Source: Sipunculus nudus
Taxonomy: Eukaryota; Annelida; Sipuncula; Golfingiida; Sipunculidae
NCBI GenBank assembly: GCA_026874595.1
Contig: CM049319.1
Coordinates: 15,031,601 to 15,095,600, forward strand
Direction: 5' to 3'
DNA: 64,000 nt
Shown here: positions 32,820-44,867 of the stretch, in pieces
Layout of the letters: each line of letters opens with the position of its first letter
How positions within the stretch are numbered: position 1 is the stretch's first letter
Program-made: the position numbers and the translations under genes
Notes under the pieces: generated by a model
Seen by the model: the letters and a program-made list of their open reading frames with translations, nothing else
Databases searched by the model: none
Told to the model about the DNA's origin: nothing

Positions 32820-33610
32820 CCAGTCAAAGATGGGTCGCACTGACTCAGGCCCGCCAGGGGCTCTCTAATTCTCACCATCACGGACAGTAAGGCCTCTGCC
32901 TCTGACTAATACGTTGATACCATTTAGTTCATTATTCATCATCTGAACTTCTAAATGTTTGCAGTCCATAATGGTCATGCACTAACCTGGTACATGTCAA
33001 AATATTCCGATTCCTATTACATCCTATTTTATTTTGTTTTAAGTATTTTTTTGGCTGTGCATTAGGTTAAAATTTTGTGGAGGGTTAATGTTTCATGCGA
33101 GGAACAACATACTACATTTGTACTCTTATTGTAAAGTGTATTTTCCGAAAGAAACTTTTTTTGTATTGACTTTTTTTTCCACAAAGAAAATAATTTATTA
33201 TGAGCTATCAGTGCCCACATAGGCACTACCAACACTGCAGGGCTGTGTCGTAGATATTACATCGATGTGACATAGCTTTATATAACCGCAGCAGTTCTGC
33301 CAATGTTAGCAACTTATTTTCAAGTGGAATTAAAATAATAAGTGATCCCACATTTGCGTCATCTCTTTTCACATTCCGTGACATCTTACTTTCAGCAGCC
33401 AGTCACAGCTGGACCTTGTCTCTGCCTATCAAGGAGAGTGACCAAGAAAACTTATGTTAAATCATTCTCTCTAAAAATGTATGTGTATCTTTATTTTCCT
33501 TGCCTTTGAATATATTCATTTTAAATACAAAAGACGATATTATTTGCTAGTAGTTGCTCAAATTGTGTGTATATCATATACAGGCAAAACAGCTTTTCAA
33601 TGCTTGGGAA
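32820..33610. other. Spacer, nothing recognised
   Basis: A TCCATAATGGTCA near 32.97 kb resembles one half of the module A core, but too little is left to call a copy. Confidence 0.4.
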
Positions 33611-33617
33611 TTCAGGG

Positions 33618-33650
33618 AAAGAGAGAGAGAGAGAGGGGGGGGGGGAGGAA
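33618..33650. repeat. (GA)n plus oligo-G
   Basis: A short GA run leading into about 11 G. Confidence 0.9.
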
Positions 33651-33753
33651 GGCAAAGAGGGAGATTTGGTTTGTGGATTAGGATAAATATACATCTTTTT
33701 AAGACTTAACTGCATACTTTACAGAAACAAGTCAGCAGGTATACATTGATATA

Positions 33754-33835
33754 AGAGAGAGAGAGAAAGAGAGACAGAGACAGAGACAGACCGAGAGTGA
33801 GTAAGTGAGTGAGTGAGTGAGTGAGAGACTAGACA
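33754..33835. repeat. GA/CAGA/GTGA simple repeats
   Basis: Purine-rich (GAGA), (GACA) and (GTGA) runs. Confidence 0.9.
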
Positions 33836-34277
33836 GACAGAGACACAGGCTGATAAGGGACAAGAAGCTATAACTATAAGCAAACAAATGTTAGCTATAT
33901 ATAGTGCTTTAGTGAAAAATAAATAAAGCTTGAAAACAAAGGTTAAAGCTCTTCAACAACGACAAAGAGAGACAGTGAGAATGTTTTCCACAGGCAGTTT
34001 ATAACTATATGTCCCCTATCGAATGGAAGATCGACACCAGGAGAGCTTCAGCAGAGATTCTGAGAATGCTACATATTTAACTAGGATGGTCAATGGCTGG
34101 TGATGACCAGCACGTAATCGATTCTGACCGCCAGTGCCTTCGAGGGCAAACAAACCCAAGGCTAAGTCACACTTAACCCAATTAAAGCTTGTAGCTCCTG
34201 CACAATATTTATACTTAGCGGTCGTTACCTTCTGCGTTCAGAAGTGTTGTTTGTACTCTAGGTGCATAACCTGTGCT

Positions 34278-34345
34278 TCAGTGACGTCATCTGAAGCCGT
34301 AAAGTTTATAATGGTCAGCACTTAGTATGCGAAAGAGACTGACCT
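34278..34345 (+). repeat. Module A copy 10, short
   Basis: CAGTGACGTCATCTGAAGCC, then AAAGTTTATAATGGTCAGCA, then GCGAAAGAGACTGACC. Carries AGTTTA-TAA-TGGTCA and, uniquely among A copies, a complete TGACGTCA just upstream. Confidence 0.65.
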
Positions 34346-34694
34346 CCATACCCATCACCATACCTGACACCCCTATTTGTTCCGAAGTAGATTTTCCCAT
34401 TAATGTGCAAGTTGTTAGATCCAAAAGACCTGAGCATTCAACAAAGTCTGTTTCATCCCCTTGTCTCAAAATACTTTTGCTATAAAATTTTTCATTAGTT
34501 ACATTTCAAGGGAAACATAATGGTGTGGAGGATCAAAGGGTCCAATTTTCAACAAGGTAAACAAATACCTATACCATACACATTATTTAAGAAACAGAAT
34601 TATTTGAAAATATAAGAAATCAGTCTACATTTTACGACATATAGACCCACTCATGACGGTCAAGGTCACATGCAAAAACAGCCTCAGTTGACAG

Positions 34695-35233
34695 TAGACT
34701 GGTACCCTGCTCTATTATGGCCCTCAGCCAAGCATAGAGACAGGCGTACAACGCCATCTTAAGTACTCCCAGTTGCAACTCCTGACTTACCTGTAGACTG
34801 GTTCCAACTCAAGACTGCACGCTTATACCGATTGTCATGGATGTTCACGCGATCCTGTCTGGTTATCCGTGAAGATTTCTTATAAATTTACTTTCTTTAG
34901 TTATTAATAGTTTCCGATTATTGAAAAATGAGTCGTTGCAAAAAAAAAATTTACTGATGGATGTATAGATGATACGATATACTGAATCTTTGATATTCCA
35001 CTGTACGTGGCATACGTTTATTATCAATATCTATTAATCTAAAAATAAATGTCACACGTAATGCACAGCCAACTTTTGGTAACTTCTCATATCAAATGAA
35101 ATGCATTTTTTATCATTATAATATAAACTGGAGTCGGAACCAGTCTGCTGGGAGTACTTAAGATGGCGTTGTACGCCCGTCTCTATGATTGGCCTAGAGC
35201 AGCGTTGCCATAATAGAGCGGGGTACCAGTCTA
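34695..35233. mobile_element. Mutator-like MITE, copy 1
   Basis: A 539-bp element with long inverted ends (about 80 bp aligned, then a 20-bp gap, then 20 bp more) starting TAGACTGGTACC. It is flanked by an exact 9-bp duplication, AGTTGACAG, at 34,686-34,694 and 35,234-35,242. Long inverted ends with 9-bp duplications fit Mutator-like elements. It encodes no transposase. Confidence 0.85.
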
Positions 35234-35242
35234 AGTTGACAG

Positions 35243-36540
35243 CTGCTGATTGGATGATTTCATGTAAACACTCTAAAAAATATAACCAGCTAAAACAAAG
35301 ATGGTTACTCATGCAGGGACACATTATACCTGTCGGATCATTGTGAGGAGATTAAAAAGTTGTGAAACATTGTAGAATTTTTAATTGCCATGTTTGGTTT
35401 TCACTTCCATATGTAGCATATTAATTTAACACAGTAGTACCTGCTTGCTTAACATTAAATGTTAACTGCTCGGCAGAGCACTTGAGAGTTACAAGATTAG
35501 AACTCCATAATGTGGCTTGATATTCTGAGCTCAAATATAGGCTATTATAGTCTGTAATAGTCTATGTAAATCTCATAACAAAGACCAATATTTAAATTTT
35601 GCAACCCTCTGGTTCTTCTGAATCTTTTGGCCAAGTGACATGGCGTCTACCATTTAGGTTGCAGACAAATGTATTTTTTAGAATATTTATGACCAGTTAT
35701 AAGCCAACCAGGAGCGTTTACGTGCAGTTGTTTGAGCATGTGACTGGTGACCTTAACCATCATAAATGGGGTTAAGGGGTTGAAAAAAATGGATTGTTTC
35801 CTCCGATATCGATTAAATTGCATTGCTTTAATATTTTACAAAGTATGATTATAATTTAATTATAGTGAATTAGGCCAACAACCCATTCCTTCATTGCAAC
35901 ATGCCATCTGAAATTAATCTGTTAGTTTATGAAAATATTGCAAAATTTCTATGGGCACCCTTTTGTGGAACAGACTATACTTACATTGTACATGTATTTT
36001 ATTTTATTGTACAGGTTTTTAACACTCTATAGCAAACCACCTCTGCGGTATCTATTGGAAGTTTGGTAATATACAAAAAGACCGAGCGAAATATTACCTT
36101 TTATGTAAATATAAGGTATCATGATCTAGCCAAAAGTTATGTATTGAGTAAATGTTAAAAATTTAATGCTACATTTACAAAAAAAAAGATTGTAAAAGCA
36201 CCTATGGAAAATGTGAATGTGAATAAAAGTGATGGTAATTTAGTAATAACGTTCTAAAGTTATTTTATAGAGTTTATACATTTCAATGTTCTTTTTGGCG
36301 ACCATTTGCTCTAAATTATACAATGTAACTCTTCATCAATTTGCTAGCTCATATTAATTCATTAATTGAAAAGGAAAATGATCATACAGTTATGAGATTT
36401 TTTCCTTTTAATATCAGACTAGTCTAATAAAACAGGGGTGTCAGGTATGTATAATGAGTGCATGGCCAAGATTTTTAATTCTCTAAGCACATCGTCATGA
36501 ATGTATCATAGCGTTATAAATGTTAGTGACAAATGTACCC
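35243..36540. other. Spacer with one module F copy
   Basis: Apart from module F at 35,611-35,644, this AT-rich stretch holds nothing I recognise. Confidence 0.4.
35611..35644 (-). repeat. Module F copy 3
   Basis: Minus strand GCCATGTCACTTGGCCAAAA followed by GATTCAGAAGAACC, 30 kb away from and inverted relative to the other two copies. Confidence 0.55.
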
Positions 36541-36545
36541 CCTAC

Positions 36546-36691
36546 AAGTCGCTGAACCCTCTGTTCTCGGACCATTACTCATACACACAATTACGCCTCC
36601 AGTTCAAAAGTCTATAATAAGTTCAATCGTTACAAGCTCCACAGTTCAAAGTGGTCAGCCTTAGTGCAAGAAAGAAACTGGCCAAGCGGCA
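36546..36691 (+). repeat. Module A copy 11, ends at MITE
   Basis: CTCTGTTCTCGGACCATTAC echoes the CTGTGCTCGGAACAT part of the left-cluster copies. It is followed by ACAGTTCAAAGTGGTCAGCC (AGTTCA-AAG-TGGTCA) and AAGAAAGAAACTGGCC. The Mutator-like MITE copy 2 begins just after it. Confidence 0.7.
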
Positions 36692-36700
36692 TGTCACTCG

Positions 36701-37238
36701 TAGACCGGTACCCCGCTCTATTATGACACCGCTGCTTTATGCCAATCACAGAGACGGGCGTACAACGCCATCTTATATACCCCCGGCAGACTAGTTCCAA
36801 CTCCAGTATGTATTATATATGATAAAATTAATCTTTTCGTTTGCTCAGAGAAGTTACCAAAAGTTGGCTGTACATTACGTGTGACATTAATGATTAAATT
36901 AATAGATATTAATAATAAATCACTGCTACGCACAGTGGAATATCAAAGATCCAGTATAACGTATTATCTATACATCCATCATTCAATTTTTGTGCAACAA
37001 CTCATTCTTCAATATTTAAAAATTAGAAATAACTGAAGAAAGTTATTTTATAAGAAATCTTCATGGATTATCAACCAGGATCGCGTGAACGTCCATGACA
37101 ACCGGTATGACGGTGCATACTGGAGTTGGAACAAGTCTACAGGTAAGTCAGGAGTTGCAACTGGGAGTACTTAAGATGGCGTTGTACGCCTGTCTCTATG
37201 CTTGGCTGAGGGCCATAATAGAGCAGGGTACCAGTCTA
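36701..37238. mobile_element. Mutator-like MITE, copy 2
   Basis: A 538-bp element in the opposite orientation to copy 1, with the same TAGACYGGTACC ends. It is flanked by an exact 9-bp duplication, TGTCACTCG, at 36,692-36,700 and 37,239-37,247. Similarity to copy 1 extends through the interior, so both derive from one family. Confidence 0.85.
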
Positions 37239-37432
37239 TGTCACTCGCTGCATGTGTTTATCCTTCGAGCCCAAACGAGGCTTTGCACTCCACTCGGAAA
37301 ATCTTGCCTGATCCCGCGGGACACAGGATATATAGGCTCGGATGTATTTATGGCCCTTAGTAAAAATACGATTTCGAATGAGGAGTTCCGAGTTCCGCCG
37401 CGTTCCGAGTGTTTGCACACACCACGCCCCGT

Positions 37433-37460
37433 AGAATCGTACTCACAAGAGTGCGATTCT
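37433..37460. repeat. Module E copy 1, hairpin
   Basis: A 12-bp stem (AGAATCGTACTC paired with GAGTGCGATTCT, one wobble) around an ACAA loop, followed by GCCAGTTAGGG. Related ACTCACAAGAGT segments at 48.80 and 57.06 kb have lost the outer stem. Confidence 0.55.
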
Positions 37461-37519
37461 GCCAGTTAGGGATTGTGGGTTAACAAATATTTTCCAAAAA
37501 AAATTCACGTTGGCTTCCC

Positions 37520-37930
37520 AATACACCAGTGGCGTAGGCATAATTTGCTGTGAAGGGGTAGATTTAGTCCCATCAAGTTGTGAGGTAATGATTGTTTCAA
37601 GGTAAATTATGTGAGCATGAAAGTTTACGGTAAGAACTCATCGGACTAATTGATATTTCGTGAGCATGCGCATGTACAATATAAACATATGTTTTTTTTC
37701 TTGAACTGAATGCGACCAATCTTCCAATAAGTAACTCTCACAGGTGTGGACATATGGATAAAGGATTGTAACTTTGAAGATTGATGTAGAGTTAATTTTT
37801 TTTCTTGTGATTGAAACAGGTTTTGGGTGAGGTATGTATAATGTTTGAAAATATGATCATTGTTACAAGGAATATGACGCATACAGTGATCTTGGCATAT
37901 TTTTATCCAAGTTCGTTGCAAGAATCAGTG
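37520..37930. repeat. Dispersed repeat with GTGGCGTAGGCATAA start
   Basis: ACCAGTGGCGTAGGCATAAT, then GATTGTTTCAAGG, AAATTATGTGAGCATG and AGCATGCGCATGTACAATA. It aligns with 44,962-45,200 and 57,165-57,350. All three follow module E or its remnant, so they travel in one duplicated block. Confidence 0.6.
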
Positions 37931-38057
37931 TCTAACTACTAGTATATATTGCTAGTTTGCATAGGAAAGCTAAATTGTGAGTGCGTTAGGGGTGGGGTTA
38001 TACTAGATACAGCCTGCAGAAATATAAACACCTGGGTCGTGCTAAACATCCGAGCCC

Positions 38058-38117
38058 AGATGGGGTCGTTGGCCTTGAAAAGTGGATTCCCAACACTGCA
38101 CTCGACGACGCCCGGTG
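38058..38117 (-). repeat. Module C copy 5, partial
   Basis: Minus strand: CGTCGAGTGCAGTGTTGGGA, then ATCCACTTTTCAAGGCCAAC, then GACCCCATC. Palindrome reduced to AGGCCA-A-CGACCC. Confidence 0.6.
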
Positions 38118-38119
38118 TA

Positions 38120-38262
38120 GCAGGCCAGAATAACCCCCTTTGATTGTATACCCGGGTACAATCTGGCCTAGCCCAAACTATACCCCTTGGGTCTAAAATG
38201 GGCTAGGACAGATTATACCCCAGGGTGTATTCTGGCTAGTCTATTTATACCCCCTTAGGCTA
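38120..38262. repeat. TACCCC-rich imperfect tandem and inverted repeats
   Basis: A near-palindrome centred on CCCGGG (38,142-38,163), then repeated pieces such as CTGGCCTAGCCC, TATACCCCTTGGG, ATGGGCTAGGACAGATTATA and ACCCCAGGGTGTATTCTGG in both orientations. It can fold extensively. Confidence 0.6.
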
Positions 38263-38303
38263 GATTATCAATACCTTATATATCGTTGCTTTTAATAGCT
38301 GCG

Positions 38304-38307
<4 letters not shown>

Positions 38308-38368
<61 letters not shown>
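38308..38368. repeat. (AT)n microsatellite
   Basis: About 30 AT repeats. Confidence 0.95.
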
Positions 38369-38369
<1 letters not shown>

Positions 38370-38559
38370 TCTTCATTTCAGAATATTGGCATACCTGAAT
38401 GTCACATATGTTTCATAAATAATCACTTAAAGAATGGTAACATAAACTGTCTTTTGTCTCTTCGATTTTGTAAGGTTTTTATTACATTTACAATTTCAAG
38501 TGAACGAAAGAGGGCATTCCCAAATAGTCTTAAGACCTGATTTTGTGAAGGACTGTTAC

Positions 38560-38602
38560 TTTATTTGTCTGTGCCTGTCTGTCTGTCTGTTGGTCGGTCT
38601 GT

Positions 38603-38638
<36 letters not shown>

Positions 38639-38705
38639 GTTTCTTTTTATTATTTCTTTTTTCTCTCTCTCCTTCTTTCTTCTTTTCTTCCTGTCTTTCT
38701 GTCTC
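38560..38705. repeat. Pyrimidine-rich tract with (TC)n
   Basis: (TCTG)n, then (TC)n at 38,609-38,635, then mixed CT-rich DNA. Confidence 0.9.
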
Positions 38706-38828
38706 AGACATTCTCTTACAAACACACACACAGTTGCCGAGGTTTTATATGGCCTTTGAGTTGACTGCCTCCTCTGTACCGGCAGCCTGTACTGTATACC
38801 TAATTTCTCACATGCATCTCCGTACGTC

Positions 38829-38920
38829 GTCAGTACTGTAACCCCACATGAGGTCATACAGACAATCCGTGAAGTTCACTGTGGTCAGCCGTAAGTATGT
38901 GAGAGAGACTGACCGGTCAA
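38829..38920 (+). repeat. Module A copy 12
   Basis: GTCAGTACTGTAACC, then GAAGTTCACTGTGGTCAGCC, then GTAAGTATGTGAGAGAGACT and GACCGGTCAA. Pair AGTTCA-CTG-TGGTCA. This is the first copy of the right-cluster type, with GAGAGAGACTGACCGGTC after the core. Confidence 0.75.
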
Positions 38921-39059
38921 CTGTCCTTGGTAAAGATCTAGATCATTGCGTGCGAGTAAACATGCACTTTACGTCAACAGCAGCTAATCAATGCGACATG
39001 TCTCCTGGGTATTCCTGGCTAACAGCAACATGTATCACTGTATTCACTTAACAGGAGAC

Positions 39060-39965
39060 ATTCAACTGCCCATTAAACCTAGTAATTCTAATTATATCGA
39101 TTCCTTTTGAAAAGTCTCTCACCATATTTGTGAAAGATGTGTTAGTTAAATTTTATCTTTAACTTATAACTGTCTGTATAAGTCACCGATTATTTTTATT
39201 CTGTTTGTATGATAAAGGGGTACATAAATTACGGTTTTTTTTAAATTCAAAGTAAATCTTAAATATATATCCTGCGCTACATAGCGTACATTTTATAGCC
39301 GTTTCGCCAACAGCTTATGTATTTTTATTGAAATTTTGCAGTACATAGTAAATATTATTTTTTCTCTAAGTATGTCTTGGTGTATACTAATTATCAGATA
39401 GGATAACTAGTGATATAACTATAATCCACTTTTTTGGAGGATAAAAAAATCATTTTATATCCTTGTGAAAGTTCACCGGATTCTTGTACAGTGTTCATTA
39501 TGAACTATTGGTATGTTTCCCGTTCTTGCGTTTGCACATGTCCGGACGACTAGGGAAAGTTGGTCCGCGACGACGTTTCCTTGGGGCGAGTTCATCATTT
39601 GTTATAGTTTCTGATAAAAGGCACTGTGGTAAAAATGATATGAATTTCCTAAGAATGTATTTGAAAATATGAAAAATGAAATCTTTAGGACGTACTAGGC
39701 ATCATTCAAGACAGTTCAAGACTAAACATGGGTCTTTCTGAGACGGGGTCGCAGAGAGGAGTTGCGTGACAACACCTTGAGTGGCAACACCATCTGTATT
39801 AATAAAGCTTGGCAAATATATGTAAGTAACTGAACTGTGTATCTTAGTAATTGTCTGAGCACATGGGGGTCAGGGAACCCGTTGGATATTCTGGTTATTG
39901 GAATACTAAGTAACCTCGGAGTCAGTTCGACCTCATGTTTGAATGACTAGCTGTTGGATCAACTC
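39060..39965. other. Spacer, nothing recognised
   Basis: AT-rich, no repeat or coding content identified. Confidence 0.4.
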
Positions 39966-39972
39966 ATCGAGG

Positions 39973-40050
39973 TGCCAGACTGGATGACGTCACAGCCTAC
40001 CACCAGAGGTCAGCAGCCTTCGCTCCAGGCAGACTGCACCGACATGACCC
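39973..40050 (+). repeat. Module B copy 7, full length
   Basis: CCAGACTGGATGACGTCACA, then ACCACCAGAGGTCAGCAGCC, then GCAGACTGCACCGACATGAC. It contains a perfect TGACGTCA. CCACCAGAGGTCAGCA agrees with 15 of 16 positions of the CTCF consensus CCASYAGRKGGCRSYR (T for G at position 11). Best copy of the family. Confidence 0.75.
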
Positions 40051-40265
40051 GTGAAGGTCACCTGAAATCGAACACTGAATGACTTAATGCGGTCAGTTCA
40101 CCATGAAAAAACTCCAGCTGCGGAGAGTAATGTCTGACAGGGCAAGGTATGACTATATGTACAGAATGTAGCTTACCTAAGGCCATATATGCACACGCAA
40201 CAACGCCAGGAATCCGTTACTATGGCTTACACGTGCATTGATACAAAGAAGTGACAAATAGCTGT

Positions 40266-41115
<850 letters not shown>

Positions 41116-41120
41116 ACCGT

Positions 41121-41125
41121 ATATA

Positions 41126-41167
<42 letters not shown>
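41121..41167. repeat. (AT)n microsatellite
   Basis: About 20 AT repeats. Confidence 0.95.
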
Positions 41168-41172
<5 letters not shown>

Positions 41173-41387
41173 TAATTTTGTTAAAGCCTTTGACACCATA
41201 GGCATATATACTTCCATTTCCCTGTGATACTTGAAAGTGGTTGTATATATGTGTGAATGCGTTGTGTATATACGTTTATGCGTAGGAGTGTGTAATGGTG
41301 AGTCTTTGTGCTTGTGGTCAGAAACGTTGCAGTCCTTTAAGTGCCTTGTCTTTGCTGTAGCCGTTACTTTCACACATTCCCGTGACT

Positions 41388-41480
41388 GACCAGTACCATA
41401 AAGCTATACCAGGACCTGTCATCAGATCATATCAGTTCATATTGGTCATCCTTAAGTACGCGAAAGAGACTGACCGGTTA
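41388..41480 (+). repeat. Module A copy 13
   Basis: GACTGACCAGTACCATAAAG, then TATCAGTTCATATTGGTCAT, then CTTAAGTACGCGAAAGAGAC and TGACCGGTTA. Pair AGTTCA-TAT-TGGTCA. Confidence 0.75.
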
Positions 41481-41489
41481 CTCATTAAG

Positions 41490-42180
41490 TAGTTGCATGT
41501 ACAACAAGCTCTGCAGAGAGAGCTGTTTCAGCGAGTGCATGTCCAGGGATGAATCTGGTTACTCGACAGCACCCGAGTGCTTATTAGGCCGCGGCTGTTT
41601 CAAACATGCATTGGGCTTCAAATTGAAAAGGAACAAATCGAAGAAGCCCAGATGGATTTTTTAAAAGTCATTACAACATAATCGAGGTTTATAATTTACA
41701 ATAACAACTTGCATGCCGGAACGGATCAAGAATTTTTAGAAGGGATGGGTTTATTGTTCATACCAAGGGACCGATGCAAATAAAAAAAACTAAAGGTGGT
41801 TTAGCCTTTAAATAAAATTAAACACGTAAAGCCCAACAAAAAAATACAATTTCTTGCATCTACGAGGAGGGTAGACACCCTAACCCCTATCCCCCGGACC
41901 CATATCCATATAAAACATAAGATTTATTTACTGTGATTCTACACTTCATTGTTAAATATTAGGTATTATTTCAATCACCAAAAATCTCAAACTTAGTATT
42001 ATATATCGGTTTTATATATAAAAGACGTTTGTCATATGACAGCATATGGCGCAATGAATAGTGCCAAAACGATCGGCTGTCTATATTTTTATGTTTATTT
42101 TTGAAACCCCCATGCAATGACCAGACTTTGGGTTAAATACTTCGCGGCCAATGACTTCTCTGACTTTCAGTGGTTCCCTG
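41490..42180. other. Spacer, nothing recognised
   Basis: No identifiable content. Confidence 0.4.
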
Positions 42181-42187
42181 AGTTCAC

Positions 42188-42276
42188 ATAGGTCGCTGCC
42201 CTGAAAAAGGGGGGTTCCAGCACTGCACCCGATCACACCAAGCATGTCTACCATAACTGAGCAACGGAAGAGTCCA
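42188..42276 (-). repeat. Module C copy 6
   Basis: On the minus strand: GGACTCTTCCGTTGCTCAGT, ATGCTTGGTGTGATCGGGTG, CAGTGCTGGAACCCCCC, then AGGGCA-G-CGACCT. The start echoes the GACTCGTCCGTTGCCCAG of copy 7 at 53.8 kb. Confidence 0.65.
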
Positions 42277-42861
42277 TATTTCCTGACAAGGGTTTCAGAT
42301 TTCAAGACACAAGTCTCATATGCACACAATACGTTAAAGATTATAAAGTATTTAAGCCACTAGGTTAATTAAAACTTACTGTGTATTATGTACATCTGGA
42401 AGAGCATGTACATTTTTTTTTCTGGTTTTAAGTGCTGTGCAATGCCATGATTTATTCTGCAAAAATGTGACGTGATTCAATCCCTGAACTTGCTGTGGGT
42501 ACTGATAATCGATAGTTTTATCATTTACACAAAACTGTTATGCGACCTATAAATTCTTCTTATTATTTTTTTTTTTTACAAATTTCAAAGATTACGTATA
42601 GTGGACATAACGTTTGTGACCGTAACAAGTTATCGGGTAATATTAAGTCACATAATCAACTGAGTCACTTGTCCAATGGGTCACTTATTTACAGGAACTA
42701 TCCAGCTGTAAAAGCGCTATAAAACATGTCTTGTTGTAATTGATAATACGGTCAGAAGAAATATTAGGGACACTGACGTAGTCCCCGTTACCGTTACAGC
42801 CCTTGAAATGCTTGTCGTTGAGGTGAACGTGCTCTGAACACTGGTATATACACACCTTGTG

Positions 42862-42965
42862 CGTCACCAGTACCGATACGTCAATAAAGTTAAACGGTCA
42901 CGTCCATACAGTTCAAACTGGTCAGCCGTAAGTATACGAGAGAGACTGACCGGTCACTCATCAGT
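42862..42965 (+). repeat. Module A copy 14, near consensus
   Basis: CGTCACCAGTACCGATACGT, CAATAAAGTTAAACGGTCAC, ATACAGTTCAAACTGGTCAG, CCGTAAGTATACGAGAGAGA, CTGACCGGTCACTCATCAG. Pair AGTTCA-AAC-TGGTCA. Copy 15 lies 380 bp away on the other strand. Confidence 0.8.
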
Positions 42966-42993
42966 AATAACTACAAATAGCAGAAATACCCCC

Positions 42994-42997
<4 letters not shown>

Positions 42998-43043
<46 letters not shown>
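42998..43043. repeat. (CT)n microsatellite
   Basis: About 23 CT repeats. Confidence 0.95.
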
Positions 43044-43047
<4 letters not shown>

Positions 43048-43339
43048 TCATTTCTCTCTCCATTTCTTACCTTTCGTTCCGTCAAACAGAAATATAAATT
43101 CCGCCCGGATCGGTATCCTGCATGTAGACGGATAAAAGGAAATGGGTAAAGCTTCGGTTTAGTTTGGGAACAGAACAACATTATATCAAATCACTTATCG
43201 ATGCTTCATCAAGAGATAGGATTGCTAAGGAATAAGTCACTAAAAGAGGGTCTATTAGTTTCTAAAAAGAAATCCTTTACAGACATAGAAAATGTATTTT
43301 TTTAATTATGAGGTGACGCAAGGGTGTTAGCTCTGACGA

Positions 43340-43505
43340 TTGACCTGGCCGGTCTTTTTCGTTTACTTAAGGTTGACTGTTATGAACTGACCGGGTTTTT
43401 ATGTATGAACTTGTACTACCATGTAGCACTGGTCACGTACTGGATTGTAAGTGTGATGTACCGAGGATGCAGTGACCCCACGATCACGGGAGAATAGATA
43501 CCCCC
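43340..43505 (-). repeat. Module A copy 15, long right-cluster form
   Basis: CTGGCCGGTCTTTTTCGTTT, then AGGTTGACTGTTATGAACTG, then TGTAGCACTGGTCACGTACT, then GATGTACCGAGGATGCAGTG, ACCCCACGATCACGGGAGAA. It is the reverse complement of copies 16, 19 and 23, including the TGCATCCTCGGTACAT part. The second half-site is CAGTCA rather than TGGTCA. Confidence 0.75.
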
Positions 43506-43509
43506 ATGT

Positions 43510-44860
43510 TATCAGGTTATGCAGTGTCCCGGAAACACGACAGGCGCTGTTTCAGTTTCACCCTCTACCGAGACAAAACAGTTTAACTGTCTGAAGTTAA
43601 CAAATAAATGTGTATTATAGGATTGTGTGACAAAGCTTTTAATTATCTCATAAATTGAATATGTATTGATCTGATATAGACTATTGTCCTTTCTATCATT
43701 TTGTATCGGCCTTTTTAAACTAATTACAAAATAACAATTTTATATGGTCATGCTTAAAAGTTATAGATTAAACGAGAGATAATGGCAATGAGGCTACGAC
43801 AGCAGGAGTAATTAAATTTGGGATAATTCTTCAATGATTCTTGTGATTTTTAGCCTGCAAAATGGATGATTTAACTACGTACATGTCAGTGAGAAAATTC
43901 TCACACCCAAACAAGAATGATGGGTCTATACTGACATCTACTGGGGAACACTGGAACTAATCCTGCATGACGGTACATGTACATGTTCTCTCAACATCAG
44001 CTGAATATACTATTTGTTAATTTTTTAACCAAATTTACTTCAGTTTGTTATTATTCCAATCGACACATATTATGTCAGACATTGTATACTTGATACGAAA
44101 TCCCAGTATAATCACAGCAGTGAATTTCAAATTTATGTTTTTGCCGTTGAGTTTTGCCAGTTGGGGCTCTGAATAATGATGGGTGGAGGGCACGTGATAT
44201 ATTTATTTTTCAGATATAACATCTATAAATGCCCTTAAGTCTGGGCCTCTTTTGGACACCTTTAAAAATAATTTCATAAAAATATGAACTGATTTAATGG
44301 AATTATCTCTTTTTCCATAAAACGTTACCCTGCAACATAGCCCATAAAGTTTATAACTATGGCATATTTTGTAGGAACAAATAAAGAAAACATTGAAACA
44401 CCCTTTTTTGAGACACAAGCAATGAATGAAACTTATTAAGTAAGGCCTACTATAAGCTGGATTCATGCAGAGAAAGTAACCAGCACATTATTTTTTTTTT
44501 CTTTTTCATAATTAAACATCAGCTGAAATATCCGACTGCATTGTGTAACAAGATCACGTTACCTCCAGTATTGGAATTTCCATTTTAAATGACCTTTGTG
44601 CACTCAGGAGGGCCCGCCTCTGTTTCGGTAAAGAAAAACATCTCACTTATAAAGTGTGGTATTTAACTGATTGAAAGAAAAATCGCCAAATTTAAAACGT
44701 CAAACCCTGGAGGAACAGACCCTATATATAGTTATCCATTCTGTGGCTTGATTCACTGTGTGTTGATTTGACCTTGACATATTTTTAATCTAAACCTATT
44801 CTGTTGTGTGAGCTAACAGCCTAATCATTTCAAAGTTTTCTGTTAAATATGTTGTACACA
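43510..44860. other. Spacer, nothing recognised
   Basis: AT-rich sequence with no identifiable element. Confidence 0.4.
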
Positions 44861-44867
44861 CTGCGCA

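Noticed and set aside
32930-33000. Possible further module A copy at TCCATAATGGTCATGCACTA
   Set aside because: Only the TGGTCA half and a few bases match; too little to separate from chance.
42862-42965. GTAAGTA in module A as a conserved splice donor
   Set aside because: The GT is lost in many copies (GCAAGTA, ACAAGTA, CTTAAGTA), so splicing cannot explain the conservation.
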